Shown here one piece after another: positions 1-7,996 of a DNA stretch of 31,242 nt. The DNA comes from Chlorobium sp. (GTDB lineage: Bacteria > Bacteroidota > Chlorobiia > Chlorobiales > Chlorobiaceae). Location: the NCBI GenBank assembly GCA_028280025.1, contig JANQMO010000024.1:1-31242 (forward strand), read 5' to 3'. Every line of letters begins with the position of its first letter. The stretch's first letter is position 1. The translations under genes and the position numbers were made by a program. The notes under the pieces are model-generated. The model was not told where the DNA came from. It saw nothing but the letters and a program-made list of their open reading frames with translations, and ran no database searches.

Positions 1-183
1 CCTTTTGAATACAGCTGATAGAAAAGGTTTGGTCACTTTTAATATCACCGTTTCTCAAGAGTTTTCAGACCTTTTTTATTTTTTACCGGACACTACTGGT
101 CGCACATCACAATTGAAGTGCACGAGTGCCGGGAAAAACCTTGTATTGAGTTCGAAAAGAAGAGCATGGATTGAAAAAATGCA

Positions 184-220
184 CCAAAAAAAAGAGGCTG
201 CCTTTTTGAGACAGCCTCTT
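184..220 (-). terminator. Rho-independent terminator of the receptor operon
   Basis: Read on the minus strand, a 9-bp perfect stem (AAGAGGCTG at 192-200 pairing with CAGCCTCTT at 212-220) with an 11-nt loop is followed directly by a run of eight T. It lies about 27 bp beyond the stop of the receptor gene ending at 247, so it should end the four-gene minus-strand operon. The rest of 1-183 shows no convincing gene. Confidence 0.85.
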
Positions 221-246
221 GATTCAACATGAAAACCGGGCTCTTT

Positions 247-2070
247 TCAGAAGTTCAGCTTGACGCCGGCAAAGAACTCCCTCCCGTCAATATCGTATTC
301 ATCCTCGATGTCCTTCTCGTTGAACACGTTATCGACTTTCACGAATACTTCGGCATGCTCACCGACTTCCTTGGCCGCTGATGCACTGAAGAGCCAGTAA
401 TCGTCGAGTTCAACAGTGTTGTCGGCATCCTTCCAACGCTCACCGGTATAGAACGTCTCGAGGTGCAGCCGTGCACCGATGCCGGGAACATCTACATGGA
501 CACCCGCAGCAAGCTTGTGATTCGGCCTGTAGGCAAGTTCCAGGCCCGTCAGCTTGTTTTCCGTATCGAGGTATGTGTAGCCGAGTCTCGCCTTGATGTT
601 ATTCGTAACACACGCCCGCAGGTTGACTTCAACCCCCTGCGTCATGGCATCTTCAACATTCTCATAGTACATGTCCCATGGTGGCGGCCCCATTCTCACG
701 GTACGGGTTTCGATGAGATCCTCGATGTCATTTCTGAAAAATGATACCCCGGCGCTCGCCCCCCTGCATATCTCATATTCGATTCCAGCCTGGTAGCCGA
801 CTGATTTCTCAGGCTGCAGATCAGGATTGGCATGCACAAGATACGGGCCCATCATCCAGTCACCATAGAGTTTCAAAAGCGATGGAGCTCTGAAAGCGCT
901 TCCGACCGATGCCCTCAGGGTCAGCTTGTCGGTAGCATTGATCATGAGACTTGCTTTCGGATTGAACTCTTCCCCCCACCGTTCATGAGCATCCAAACGG
1001 CCACCGATAACAATGACAACCGGAGCAAGATCGATCTCGTCCTGAAAATAGAAACTGTGGAGATCCTGGTCGATAAAGAGTGATTTTCCTTCATCTTCAC
1101 GGTCTTCCATCCAGTACTCGTACCCTGCACTGATGAGGTGTGTGTTGAAGAACAGACGCGAGACTGCTGCCTCGAATTCATAGTTGGAAAGAAGATAATC
1201 CGTCGAAAGACTTTCTGTCCAGTGCTGGTAATCGAAATACGATCCTCTCAGACGAATCCTGGACAACTCGTCTGGCTCCCAGGAAAAAAGAGCATTCAGA
1301 CCTCGACGCTCCTGATACCGTTCCGCCTTTGTCATTTCCTGATATGAATAATACGGCTTGATTTTCAGATCAGCCTCGTCGGACATATCAAACGAAAGAG
1401 TTCCCTGCAGGATGTGTTCGAAATAAGGGTCTAATTCCTTATCGACACCCTCCGATTCGCGATAGGTATAGTTAACCTGTGCGCCAATATGCTCAGTGCC
1501 GGCTCCCGCTGAAACTGAACCGACCATGGTCCCTCTGGTTCCAATACCCAAAGACCCTGAAAATTCCGGATCTTCCGGCGCGTTTCTTGTAATAATATTG
1601 ATCACCCCACCCATCGCGTCACTTCCATAAAGGGACGATGCCGGACCTTTGAGGATTTCGATTCGCTCGATCATCTCGATAGATATCTGCTGAAGATCCG
1701 TTGCATTCTGGTGCCCTCCCAGGATGCGCTGCCCATCGATAAGCACGAGCGTATGACGAAGTTCCAGCCCTTGAATACTGACATGACCTTTGTCTCCATA
1801 GGAACCCGAGTTTGCCTCGACAACCAGCCCTGTGGTTTTTTCAAGCGCCTCCTGAACTGTCCGTATATTATTTTCGAGCAGTTCTTCCCGGGTGATCACT
1901 TCGGCTGCAACAGGTACGTCGCCAAGCGTGTGCGGAGTTTTGGTCGCACTGACAATGATTTTATCGACCTTTGCGCTCGATTCGGCAAAAACCGGGCTCA
2001 CGGGAACTGTCGCTAAAAAAGCTGCCAGCAAGACCGGTGCACTTTTTCTTTTGCTGAATGGTAACTTCAT
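247..2070 (-). CDS. TonB-dependent outer membrane receptor (BtuB/CirA-like)
   Basis: A 607-residue outer membrane transporter that would import a scarce metal chelate, haem or cobalamin using TonB energy. It has a signal peptide with likely cleavage after VFA (about residue 29), a TonB-box-like stretch (DKIIVSAT, about 36-43), a plug domain with the family motif RIEILKGPASSLYGSDAMGG, a beta-barrel with the DNVFNEKD motif near the end, and a C-terminal Phe as expected for Bam-assembled barrels. It is the last gene of a minus-strand operon and is followed by a strong terminator. The substrate cannot be read from the sequence. The relatively short length and lack of an N-terminal signalling extension fit the BtuB/Cir/haem branch, but no cobalamin riboswitch is visible upstream, so a B12 role is not supported by regulation. 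Confidence 0.9.
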   Translation of the reverse strand: MKLPFSKRKSAPVLLAAFLATVPVSPVFAESSAKVDKIIVSATKTPHTLGDVPVAAEVITREELLENNIRTVQEALEKTTGLVVEANSGSYGDKGHVSIQGLELRHTLVLIDGQRILGGHQNATDLQQISIEMIERIEILKGPASSLYGSDAMGGVINIITRNAPEDPEFSGSLGIGTRGTMVGSVSAGAGTEHIGAQVNYTYRESEGVDKELDPYFEHILQGTLSFDMSDEADLKIKPYYSYQEMTKAERYQERRGLNALFSWEPDELSRIRLRGSYFDYQHWTESLSTDYLLSNYEFEAAVSRLFFNTHLISAGYEYWMEDREDEGKSLFIDQDLHSFYFQDEIDLAPVVIVIGGRLDAHERWGEEFNPKASLMINATDKLTLRASVGSAFRAPSLLKLYGDWMMGPYLVHANPDLQPEKSVGYQAGIEYEICRGASAGVSFFRNDIEDLIETRTVRMGPPPWDMYYENVEDAMTQGVEVNLRACVTNNIKARLGYTYLDTENKLTGLELAYRPNHKLAAGVHVDVPGIGARLHLETFYTGERWKDADNTVELDDYWLFSASAAKEVGEHAEVFVKVDNVFNEKDIEDEYDIDGREFFAGVKLNF

Positions 2071-2124
2071 GAGTATTCCCCTACTCGCAGCGTTCCTCCG
2101 ATAGTACGGTCGTCGGCTTATGAT

Positions 2125-2319
2125 TTAATCTTTTTGAGCTCTGCTTTTGCAGTCGCCATGTTTCGTTTGTGGAAATCGCTTTTTTTCCCTTTTCTCGATC
2201 TGAACGACTCTCGAATCATGAACGGTGATGATAACTTCACCAAATGCCAGATCTTTAAGGCATTGCCGGAGTTCCTCCATAACGGAGGCAATATTACCGC
2301 CTTCATCGACCGGATGCAT
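2125..2319 (-). CDS. Small DUF2292/YezD-like protein
   Basis: A 64-residue soluble protein. The core (EELRQCLKDLAFGEVIITVH followed by DSRVVQIEKREKKRF) matches my recollection of the DUF2292/YezD family: a short helix, a beta-hairpin with a GxVxIxxHDxxVVQIE pattern and a basic tail. The family has no established function that I know of. I chose the ATG at 2319, preceded by AAAGGAAAAAGAGAA. A GTG at 2346 in the same frame would add nine residues. It sits 45 bp after the cytochrome gene and 54 bp before the second receptor, so it is very probably co-transcribed with them. Its place between two TonB-dependent receptors is the only clue to its role. Confidence 0.75.
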   Translation of the reverse strand: MHPVDEGGNIASVMEELRQCLKDLAFGEVIITVHDSRVVQIEKREKKRFPQTKHGDCKSRAQKD

Positions 2320-2364
2320 TTCTCTTTTTCCTTTGTGGAGCGACACTTGTCAACTCCCTGTTCA

Positions 2365-2817
2365 TCAATGATCGTGCTCCTTTGCATGGCGCTGTTTGAA
2401 TTCAGGATCATACTGCTCCCATACCCACCCCGAAACTGTCCTCAGCTTCTCTTCCGAAACATTCATTGCCGGCATGAGTCCGAAACGCTTGATAGCTTGC
2501 GGGCGGCATTTTGACATTGCCGGGTCCGGCTTCTGCATGAACGAGACCATATGCTCAACCGCTGCTTCTTTTTCTGAAAACGCTTCGCGATAATGTATCG
2601 CCAATCCCCTGATCGGAGGAGCAAATTTTGGCGGCGGCGCCATTCCATGGCATTGTTTGCAGTAGCGCCTGTAGACGCTTTCGCCATCTGCTTCCTGAGA
2701 AACAACAGCTTGTTTTTCAGGGGTGCATCCCCAGAACGCTGCCGCACCGACAAAACAGAGTGATACAAAAAGACCGCGAAAGAAAGCTGTTTTTCTCATA
2801 AACATTACATTTGACAT
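2365..2817 (-). CDS. Monohaem cytochrome c, probable lipoprotein
   Basis: A 150-residue exported protein with one haem-c site, CKQCH (residues 53-57). A hydrophobic N-terminus ends in FWGC (Cys31), a loose lipobox, so it may be lipid-anchored in the periplasm. Candidate sixth ligands are Met115 and Met118 in LMPAM. The layout (CxxCH, proline-rich PPPKFAPP after it, then a late Met) is that of a class I small cytochrome. It begins two bases after the stop of the upstream receptor, so the two are almost certainly translationally linked. A role as periplasmic electron donor that reduces the imported metal or chelate is inference from context; a general electron-transfer role is equally possible. 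The tail is His-rich (HAKEHDH), which could bind metal. Confidence 0.85.
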   Translation of the reverse strand: MSNVMFMRKTAFFRGLFVSLCFVGAAAFWGCTPEKQAVVSQEADGESVYRRYCKQCHGMAPPPKFAPPIRGLAIHYREAFSEKEAAVEHMVSFMQKPDPAMSKCRPQAIKRFGLMPAMNVSEEKLRTVSGWVWEQYDPEFKQRHAKEHDH

Positions 2818-2819
2818 TA

Positions 2820-4751
2820 TTACAAATGGAGCCCTATCCCGCCGTAAATAAACGTCCCTGTAGCGCCTGGTCCGTAAACATTTCCGTAACCATCCTCAAC
2901 CCTTTCATCGAAAATGTTATCAACACCGGCATAAAGATCGGCGTAAGACGTCAGCGACTTGGACAGGGAGAGATTGACAAGCGTATAGGCATCGACTTCA
3001 ACGGCTGAATCCGCATCGACAAACTGACTGCCGACAGTCACGAACCTTACATTTCCGGAAAATCCGTGAACGGGATCCCGATAGGCAAGTTTGAGCACAT
3101 TGGACACATCGGGCACGTAAGGAAGTTCCTCGCCGGTGGTTTTGTTCTCGCTTTCGAGCAGGGTCAATTCATCGGTAATTGAAAAACCCGACCCAAGAGA
3201 TGCCCGGGCGCTTACCTCGATTCCCCTGGTCATGGCTTCATCGATATTGCGCGCCTCGTTGACCGGAGTTTTAACCTTCTTTGAAAACTGATAGTATTCA
3301 CCGGTAAACACCTCGGCAATCATATCCTCGATATCATTTCTGAATGCGGTCACCGAGAACGTGAACATGTCATTTTCAAAATCGGCTCCAACCTCCCATG
3401 TCTGGGAGGTTTCAGGCTTGAGATCGGGATTGGGGATCAAAACCCTTCTTTTCGTATAGACAGATCCCGTATAAAGCTCAAATACCGAGGGGGCGCGGAA
3501 ACCCTCTCCATAGGATCCTCTTACCCGGAACGTATCGTCAAGCCAGTATGCAACACTGACTCTGGGGCTGTACACCGAACCAAAACTCGAATGGTCATCA
3601 AATCGCAGACCGAGAATTGCATTGAACCGATCGGTAAAGGCCACTTCATCCTGCAAAAAGATTCCAAGATTCTCAACTTCACTCCCGAGACCGTCCTCCT
3701 CTCTGTCTTCCGTTCGGTATTCGATACCGGTCGTAACCTTGTGATCACCAAAAACTCGACCTGCCCAGCGGGCCTCATACTGATCAGTTGTCTGGTCGAC
3801 GTAGTGAACTTCAGGATCACCTCCGGCGAGGGGCGTCAACGCAACCCCCCAGTCGTAGACAGAACGATAGGCACGAAAAAGCATGGAGGAATTTCCGCCA
3901 AGGTCACTCCGGAATTCAATCCTGCCGGTATAGCGCTCCGATCCGTTCAGCCATTCGTTTTCTTTATTACTTTTGAAACGAAGCCCTTCCCTTTCGACAT
4001 CAGCGTAGGTTGCCCCAAAAGAAAGTTCCGCGGCATCTCCAAGCTTCCACGTCAGGCCTGCCGCACCTGCCTTGAGGTCCTTGTCATCACTATCCGTAAA
4101 AGCGTCTGACAAATCGTAATCGACCCGGCCTTTATCGAGAAACGAACCGGTAACGACGTATCCCAGATTCCCGTTGCTGCCGCTGACACCGGCGTCAAAG
4201 GAAATTTCGTCAGCCTCCCCTTCAGTATTTGCTCCGTAACGGGCATTGAACCAGGCGCCGGGCTCGCCGGAAGGCTTTTTGGTTATGATATTGATCACGC
4301 CGCCGATGGCATCGCTGCCGTAGAGCGCCGAGGCAGGACCTCTCACAATTTCTATCCTGTCGATCCATCCGGCGGGAATTTCACCAAGATCGACTTTGTC
4401 CTGAAAACCTGACGGAAGCCTCATACCGTCGATCATCACCAGCGTATTGCTGCTGCTCAATCCTCTCAAACGAGCGATGCTCATTCTGCCGCTGACCGGT
4501 TCCAGATTAACGCTCTGCGCCTCGGTAAGCACCTGATGCAGGGTTTCGGCTCCCATATCCGTTATATCCCGACCCGGAATCACCTCTATGGCAGCAGGAA
4601 TATTGCCGATCTCTGTTTCGGAAAGTGTGGCAGTGACAACCATTTCACTCATGGTATGGTTGTACACTGCCGCTTCTGCAACACCTGTCTGGAACGATCC
4701 TGTTGTAAACAGGAGGAAAAGGAAAAGCCGTCTGTTTTTTTTCACCATCAA
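2820..4751 (-). CDS. TonB-dependent outer membrane receptor, first gene of operon
   Basis: A 643-residue receptor with signal peptide (likely cleavage after AEA, about residue 27), TonB box (SEMVVTAT, about 35-42), plug motif RIEIVRGPASALYGSDAIGG, and a barrel with DNIFDERVEDGYG near the C-terminus. It ends in Leu rather than the usual Phe. It is paralogous to the receptor at 247-2070 (same plug motifs and the same RNDIEDMI/RNDIEDLI barrel motif) but clearly diverged. It is the promoter-proximal gene of the minus-strand operon and is divergent from exbB across 105 bp, which suggests joint control with its energising complex. The substrate is unknown. Confidence 0.9.
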   Translation of the reverse strand: MMVKKNRRLFLFLLFTTGSFQTGVAEAAVYNHTMSEMVVTATLSETEIGNIPAAIEVIPGRDITDMGAETLHQVLTEAQSVNLEPVSGRMSIARLRGLSSSNTLVMIDGMRLPSGFQDKVDLGEIPAGWIDRIEIVRGPASALYGSDAIGGVINIITKKPSGEPGAWFNARYGANTEGEADEISFDAGVSGSNGNLGYVVTGSFLDKGRVDYDLSDAFTDSDDKDLKAGAAGLTWKLGDAAELSFGATYADVEREGLRFKSNKENEWLNGSERYTGRIEFRSDLGGNSSMLFRAYRSVYDWGVALTPLAGGDPEVHYVDQTTDQYEARWAGRVFGDHKVTTGIEYRTEDREEDGLGSEVENLGIFLQDEVAFTDRFNAILGLRFDDHSSFGSVYSPRVSVAYWLDDTFRVRGSYGEGFRAPSVFELYTGSVYTKRRVLIPNPDLKPETSQTWEVGADFENDMFTFSVTAFRNDIEDMIAEVFTGEYYQFSKKVKTPVNEARNIDEAMTRGIEVSARASLGSGFSITDELTLLESENKTTGEELPYVPDVSNVLKLAYRDPVHGFSGNVRFVTVGSQFVDADSAVEVDAYTLVNLSLSKSLTSYADLYAGVDNIFDERVEDGYGNVYGPGATGTFIYGGIGLHL

Positions 4752-4856
4752 CCGATTTTAATTAAGCGGACTGAAATCATATTTTAATTTTGTCTAAATA
4801 ACAATAATTTTTTAACTATTAAAACAAAATTTCTGCAACAACAACAATCGTTCTCC
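4752..4856. promoter_or_regulatory. Divergent AT-rich control region, receptor operon / exbB
   Basis: This 105-bp AT-rich spacer separates the receptor operon from exbB-exbD-tonB and must hold both promoters. It contains ATTTTGTCTAA (4787-4797), which recurs exactly at 6571-6581 upstream of the next transcription unit. The motif could be an operator for a metal-responsive regulator, but I cannot match it to a known box with confidence. No Shine-Dalgarno sequence is seen before exbB. Confidence 0.45.
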
Positions 4857-5456
4857 ATGTGGTATTTTTTCGATGCAGGCGGCCCCCTGATGTACCCACT
4901 TCTGTTCTGCTCTGTCCTGACGCTTGCCTATACACTTGAAAGAAGTTTTCATTTTTTCAGGGCCGGCCTGTCTCCCGATGCGCCGCAGAAAATTCACGAC
5001 CTGATTGAAAGCAACGAGTTCTCTTCGGCACTGGAACTTGCCGAATGTTCTCCCGGCCCCGTTGCGGCTGTTCTGGCTGCAGGCCTGAAACATGCCGGAA
5101 AAACAAAGGGGTTTATAGAAGAAGAGGTCATTCTGGAGGGAGCAAAAGAGATAAAACGACTCAACACCAACCTTCGCCTTATTGAGTTGATCAGCAGAAT
5201 CGCCCCTCTCATGGGATTACTCGGAACAGTACTTGGAATGGTCAATGCATTCCAGCAGGTCGCACAATCAAACAGCGCAGTCGATCCGTCCATGCTTGCA
5301 GGCGGCATCTGGGAAGCACTGATCACAACTGCGGCAGGCCTGACCGTCGCCATCCCGGCGATGATCATTCATCATATGCTCGAGGAAAAAGTGGAATCAT
5401 TCACATTCCGAATGAAATTTTACGGAACAGAAGCTGTAAAACACCTGGGAACGTAA
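4857..5456 (+). CDS. exbB: ExbB/TolQ-family proton channel subunit
   Basis: A 199-residue inner membrane protein with the MotA/TolQ/ExbB fold. One N-terminal membrane segment (about 8-25) is followed by a cytoplasmic domain and two further segments. The conserved third-segment region LISRIAPLMGLLGTVLGM is present at about 110-130, followed by the typical GGIWEALITTAAGLTVAIPA. It forms the pentameric channel that couples proton flow to TonB. exbD starts two bases after its stop. The length is short, as for ExbB proteins lacking the N-terminal periplasmic extension. TolQ is the alternative name, but the tonB gene downstream and the TonB receptors upstream favour ExbB. Confidence 0.93.
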   Translation: MWYFFDAGGPLMYPLLFCSVLTLAYTLERSFHFFRAGLSPDAPQKIHDLIESNEFSSALELAECSPGPVAAVLAAGLKHAGKTKGFIEEEVILEGAKEIKRLNTNLRLIELISRIAPLMGLLGTVLGMVNAFQQVAQSNSAVDPSMLAGGIWEALITTAAGLTVAIPAMIIHHMLEEKVESFTFRMKFYGTEAVKHLGT

Positions 5457-5458
5457 GG

Positions 5459-5863
5459 ATGCTGGAATTCGAGAAAAAATCTCCCAAAACGCGCTGGCTT
5501 GAACTTGCGCCGATGATCGACGTGGTTTTTCTCCTCCTTATTTTTTTCATGCTCACCTCCATCTACGCTAAACCGATGCTGCCGGTGAACCTGCCCGAAG
5601 CAGAAACCGCCACAGTCCAGGACGAGCCCGATATCACCATAGGTATAACCCGTTCCGGCGGACTCAGCCTGAACACGAGAAACATCACGCTTGACCAGCT
5701 GCCGGAAGAACTTGCCGAACTGCTTTCCGTCCGCCGCGACAAGAGCATAAGGCTCATTGCCGACAAGGCTGTCAACTTCGGCCTTGTTATCACTGTCATG
5801 GATATCGCCAAAAAGTCCGGAGCGGACAATATTGCCGTGGTAACGGAAAAAGTACAGGAATGA
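5459..5863 (+). CDS. exbD: ExbD/TolR-family subunit
   Basis: A 134-residue protein with one N-terminal membrane helix carrying the proton-relay aspartate in the motif PMIDVVFLLLIFFMLT (Asp20), then a periplasmic domain of the ExbD/TolR type ending in GADNIAVVTE. It partners ExbB in powering TonB. It is tightly packed between exbB (two-base gap) and tonB, whose ATG follows directly after its TGA stop. The helix begins only about 17 residues in, as usual for the family. Confidence 0.93.
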   Translation: MLEFEKKSPKTRWLELAPMIDVVFLLLIFFMLTSIYAKPMLPVNLPEAETATVQDEPDITIGITRSGGLSLNTRNITLDQLPEELAELLSVRRDKSIRLIADKAVNFGLVITVMDIAKKSGADNIAVVTEKVQE

Positions 5864-6505
5864 ATGAACAACCGGCGAATCAATAGTGTCGCATTTGCGC
5901 TTGCGCTCCTGATCCATGCGCTGCTCTTTCTTTACAGGGAGCCGATCCTTAAAAACCAGGCTGCTTCCGCAAAAGAGACGATAGCCCTCTGCCTTCAGAC
6001 AGCAGCCATCGAGAATGAAAGCATTGCAGAAAAGACAGAGCCGCCCCGGCCCGAAAAGCCGGTGAAACCAAAACCGCTGCCCCCCAAAAAACCTCCGATA
6101 AAGAAAAAACCTGCACAACCTCAAAGAAAACCGGTTCGTGAAGAGCAGGTGTCGGCCCAGAATACCCTGCAAAAAGCCGAAAACGCGTCAGAAATGGTCA
6201 CTTCCGGAACCACTGCATTGAGAATGAACACATATCTGTCAATGGTACGCACCAGAGTCGAGCGCAATAAATACTATCCGCGCTATTCAAAAAGACAGAA
6301 TCATCAGGGAACATCGACGGTTAAACTTGTCATCGCAGCGGATGGACACCTCATAAACGTGTATCTTCATAAAAAATCGGGCTTTACCATGCTCGACAAC
6401 GCGGCACTCGATGCCGTCAGGAAATCCCTGCCCCTTCCGCCGCCTTCTGAGCACGGACTTGGCAGAATATCGGTCGAGATCCCTTTATGTTATTTGCTTA
6501 ACTGA
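5864..6505 (+). CDS. tonB: TonB energy-transducing protein
   Basis: A 213-residue protein with an N-terminal membrane anchor (about 8-24), a long Pro/Lys-rich periplasmic spacer (about 60-100, many EKPVKPKP-like units) and a C-terminal TonB domain (about 125-213). The domain shows YYPRYSKRQNHQGT, the strand pattern VKLVIAADGHLINVYLHKKSG, and LDNAALDAVRKSLPLPPP. The spacer lets it reach TonB boxes of outer membrane receptors, here presumably the two encoded on the opposite strand. It is the last gene of the three-gene operon. No clear terminator follows. The signature histidine of the anchor is present (ALLIHALLF). Confidence 0.93.
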   Translation: MNNRRINSVAFALALLIHALLFLYREPILKNQAASAKETIALCLQTAAIENESIAEKTEPPRPEKPVKPKPLPPKKPPIKKKPAQPQRKPVREEQVSAQNTLQKAENASEMVTSGTTALRMNTYLSMVRTRVERNKYYPRYSKRQNHQGTSTVKLVIAADGHLINVYLHKKSGFTMLDNAALDAVRKSLPLPPPSEHGLGRISVEIPLCYLLN

Positions 6506-6570
6506 AAAAGATGATCGTATAAAAACACATTCCCCCTAAAAAAGATTTGCATGCACAGATCCTTATTTAT

Positions 6571-6581
6571 ATTTTGTCTAA
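6571..6581. promoter_or_regulatory. Repeat of the exbB-upstream motif ATTTTGTCTAA
   Basis: An exact second copy of the 11-bp motif at 4787-4797, in the same orientation, 41 bp before the ATG at 6622. The flanks differ apart from being AT-rich. A shared operator is the simplest reading, but two copies in AT-rich DNA are weak evidence. Confidence 0.35.
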
Positions 6582-6621
6582 GTTTATTTTACATGACTCA
6601 ACAATATTAATCCACTCGATT

Positions 6622-6951
6622 ATGGCAGAAGAAAGAAAAAACAACCATCACTGCCGCCTGCAAAACACTCTCTTGAGAAAATGCGGATGCGGCAAGTATC
6701 ACCTTCACTACAAATACGTTATGCTGACCTTTCCGCGTCAGGTCCTTTTCAAGATCATGAAAGAATGTTACGAATGGGACGCATTGCGTTCGGCCAGTCC
6801 AATAGTATTTCAGGATAAATCACTGAAACTCATGATCGGCGTTGTCGAGCTCACCATTGCCCCCGAAGATTTCGAGGATTTCAATGAAGCAATTCAGGAG
6901 GGGACTACAGACGCACTCAACATAGGCGAGCTCCTGGGCAACGCTTCATAG
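6622..6951 (+). CDS. Unknown small Cys/His-rich protein
   Basis: A 109-residue soluble protein I do not recognise. It has an N-terminal Cys/His cluster (His9, His10, Cys11, Cys21, Cys23, His27, His29) followed by an alternating strand/helix region (MLTFPRQVLFKIMKECYEW, with Cys49) and a second half with a VVELTIAPEDFEDFNEAI pattern. The CxC...HxH arrangement suggests a small metal-binding module, possibly zinc, iron or haem. The frame extends upstream to 6547, but the ATG at 6622 is preferred because the extra 25 residues would cover the AT-rich motif region. It lies between tonB and flavodoxin, 46 bp before the latter, so a role in iron economy is plausible but inferred only from neighbours. 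Confidence 0.7.
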   Translation: MAEERKNNHHCRLQNTLLRKCGCGKYHLHYKYVMLTFPRQVLFKIMKECYEWDALRSASPIVFQDKSLKLMIGVVELTIAPEDFEDFNEAIQEGTTDALNIGELLGNAS

Positions 6952-6997
6952 AATTAAGCACCATATTTTATAGTAAACTCTAAACTGACATCACTCT

Positions 6998-7504
6998 ATG
7001 AAAACCGTAGGCTTGTTTTTCGGTTCAGAAACCGGTAACACAGAAAGTGCGGCATCCATGATCGCTGCAGAACTTGGTGAAGGTAATGTTGCAATGTACA
7101 ACATTGCAGACTGCGATGCTTCGACGCTGGCATCGTATGACAACATCATTCTCGGAGCATCGACATGGGGCTTCGGAGAATTGCAGAGCGACTGGGAAAA
7201 CTTTCTGCCCGGATTTGACAGTGTTGATCTTACAGGTAAAACAGTCGCGCTGTTCGGCCTTGGAGATCAGGTCAACTACGCAGATGTTTTCCTCGATGCA
7301 ATGGGAACCATCTATGAAAAAGTCAGGGAAAGAGGGGGAACCGTTGTCGGCTCATGGGCAACAGATGGTTATGATTTCACCGGTTCGACAGCAGCATTGA
7401 ATGGCTCGTTTGTCGGTCTTGCCCTTGATGCCGATAATCAGGATGACCTGACAGCCGGCCGTATCAGCGAATGGGTGTCGATGATCAGCCCCCAACTGCA
7501 ATAA
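6998..7504 (+). CDS. fldA: Flavodoxin, long-chain
   Basis: A 168-residue FMN electron carrier that typically replaces ferredoxin under iron limitation. The phosphate-binding loop GSETGNTES (about 9-17), the STWGFGELQSDW loop with the FMN-stacking Trp, and the GLGDQVNYADVFLDAMG loop with the stacking Tyr are all present. The length and the insertion in the last strand place it in the long-chain group. Its position next to TonB/ExbBD and ferritin genes fits an iron-starvation response. No Shine-Dalgarno is seen before the ATG. A strong stem-loop follows 40 bp after the stop. Confidence 0.95.
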   Translation: MKTVGLFFGSETGNTESAASMIAAELGEGNVAMYNIADCDASTLASYDNIILGASTWGFGELQSDWENFLPGFDSVDLTGKTVALFGLGDQVNYADVFLDAMGTIYEKVRERGGTVVGSWATDGYDFTGSTAALNGSFVGLALDADNQDDLTAGRISEWVSMISPQLQ

Positions 7505-7544
7505 AGCCAATTATTATTCATGGTGTCCCTTTGCATGTGTCCCC

Positions 7545-7586
7545 CATCATAAGCGGTCGCAACCCCTGTTGTGGCCGTTTATGATG
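7545..7586 (+). terminator. 19-bp stem-loop after flavodoxin; pairs fully only as plus-strand RNA
   Basis: Arms 7545-7563 and 7568-7586 enclose a CCCT loop. In plus-strand RNA all 19 positions pair, 16 Watson-Crick and 3 G-U. On the minus strand those three become C-A mismatches. The downstream tract (TATTTATAAA) is only weakly U-rich, so this may be a terminator, an mRNA-stabilising or processing stem for flavodoxin, or a leader structure for the gene at 7616. Confidence 0.6.
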
Positions 7587-7615
7587 TATTTATAAACACT
7601 AACGAATATCAAACA

Positions 7616-7996
7616 ATGAAAACTCTCTCCATTATACTGGGATGCTTGTTGAGTTTTGGTGTTATCACTACCGTTTATGCCGAAAGCGGCGCCGAAACAG
7701 AACAGGCTTCACTGACACAGCTCATGACAGCTATTTCGCAGGATGATTACGAAGCATTTCTATCGAATGGAACCCAGGTGTTCAAAAACAGCATTACCAG
7801 AAAGTCATTCAACCAGGTTACCAGCCAGCTTGGCGATCTGGCCCGGAAAGGCTACTCTCCGGAGTATTTATCCGAACTTTTCCAAAGCGGCAATGTTGTT
7901 CATGTCTGGAAGATCAGCTATACCGGCAGTAAAGAACAATCGCTGGTAAAACTTGTCCTGATCGATGGCAAGGTTGCAGGATTCTGGATATTATAG
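7616..7996 (+). CDS. Small exported protein of unknown function
   Basis: A 126-residue protein with a clear signal peptide (MKTLSIILGCLLSFGVITTV, likely cleavage after VYA at about residue 22). The mature part has two helices (LTQLMTAISQDDYEAFLSNG and the FNQVTSQLGDLARKGY region) followed by strands ending in LVKLVLIDGKVAGFWIL. That order resembles the helix-then-sheet layout of NTF2-like/DUF3887-type periplasmic proteins; this is a fold guess only. I chose the ATG at 7616 because the signal peptide begins there; an upstream in-frame start at 7571 would lie inside the stem-loop. Function unknown. Confidence 0.75.
   Translation: MKTLSIILGCLLSFGVITTVYAESGAETEQASLTQLMTAISQDDYEAFLSNGTQVFKNSITRKSFNQVTSQLGDLARKGYSPEYLSELFQSGNVVHVWKISYTGSKEQSLVKLVLIDGKVAGFWIL

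Noticed and set aside
5..232. Open frame of 75 codons at the left edge
   Set aside because: It has no family resemblance and its end covers the inverted repeat that acts as the minus-strand terminator.
4752..4856. Possible cobalamin riboswitch before the receptor operon
   Set aside because: No B12-box-like sequence is seen and the gap is too short to hold the full element.
5420..6172. 250-codon frame antisense to exbD and tonB
   Set aside because: Composition is an artefact of the codon pattern on the other strand; exbD and tonB are certain.
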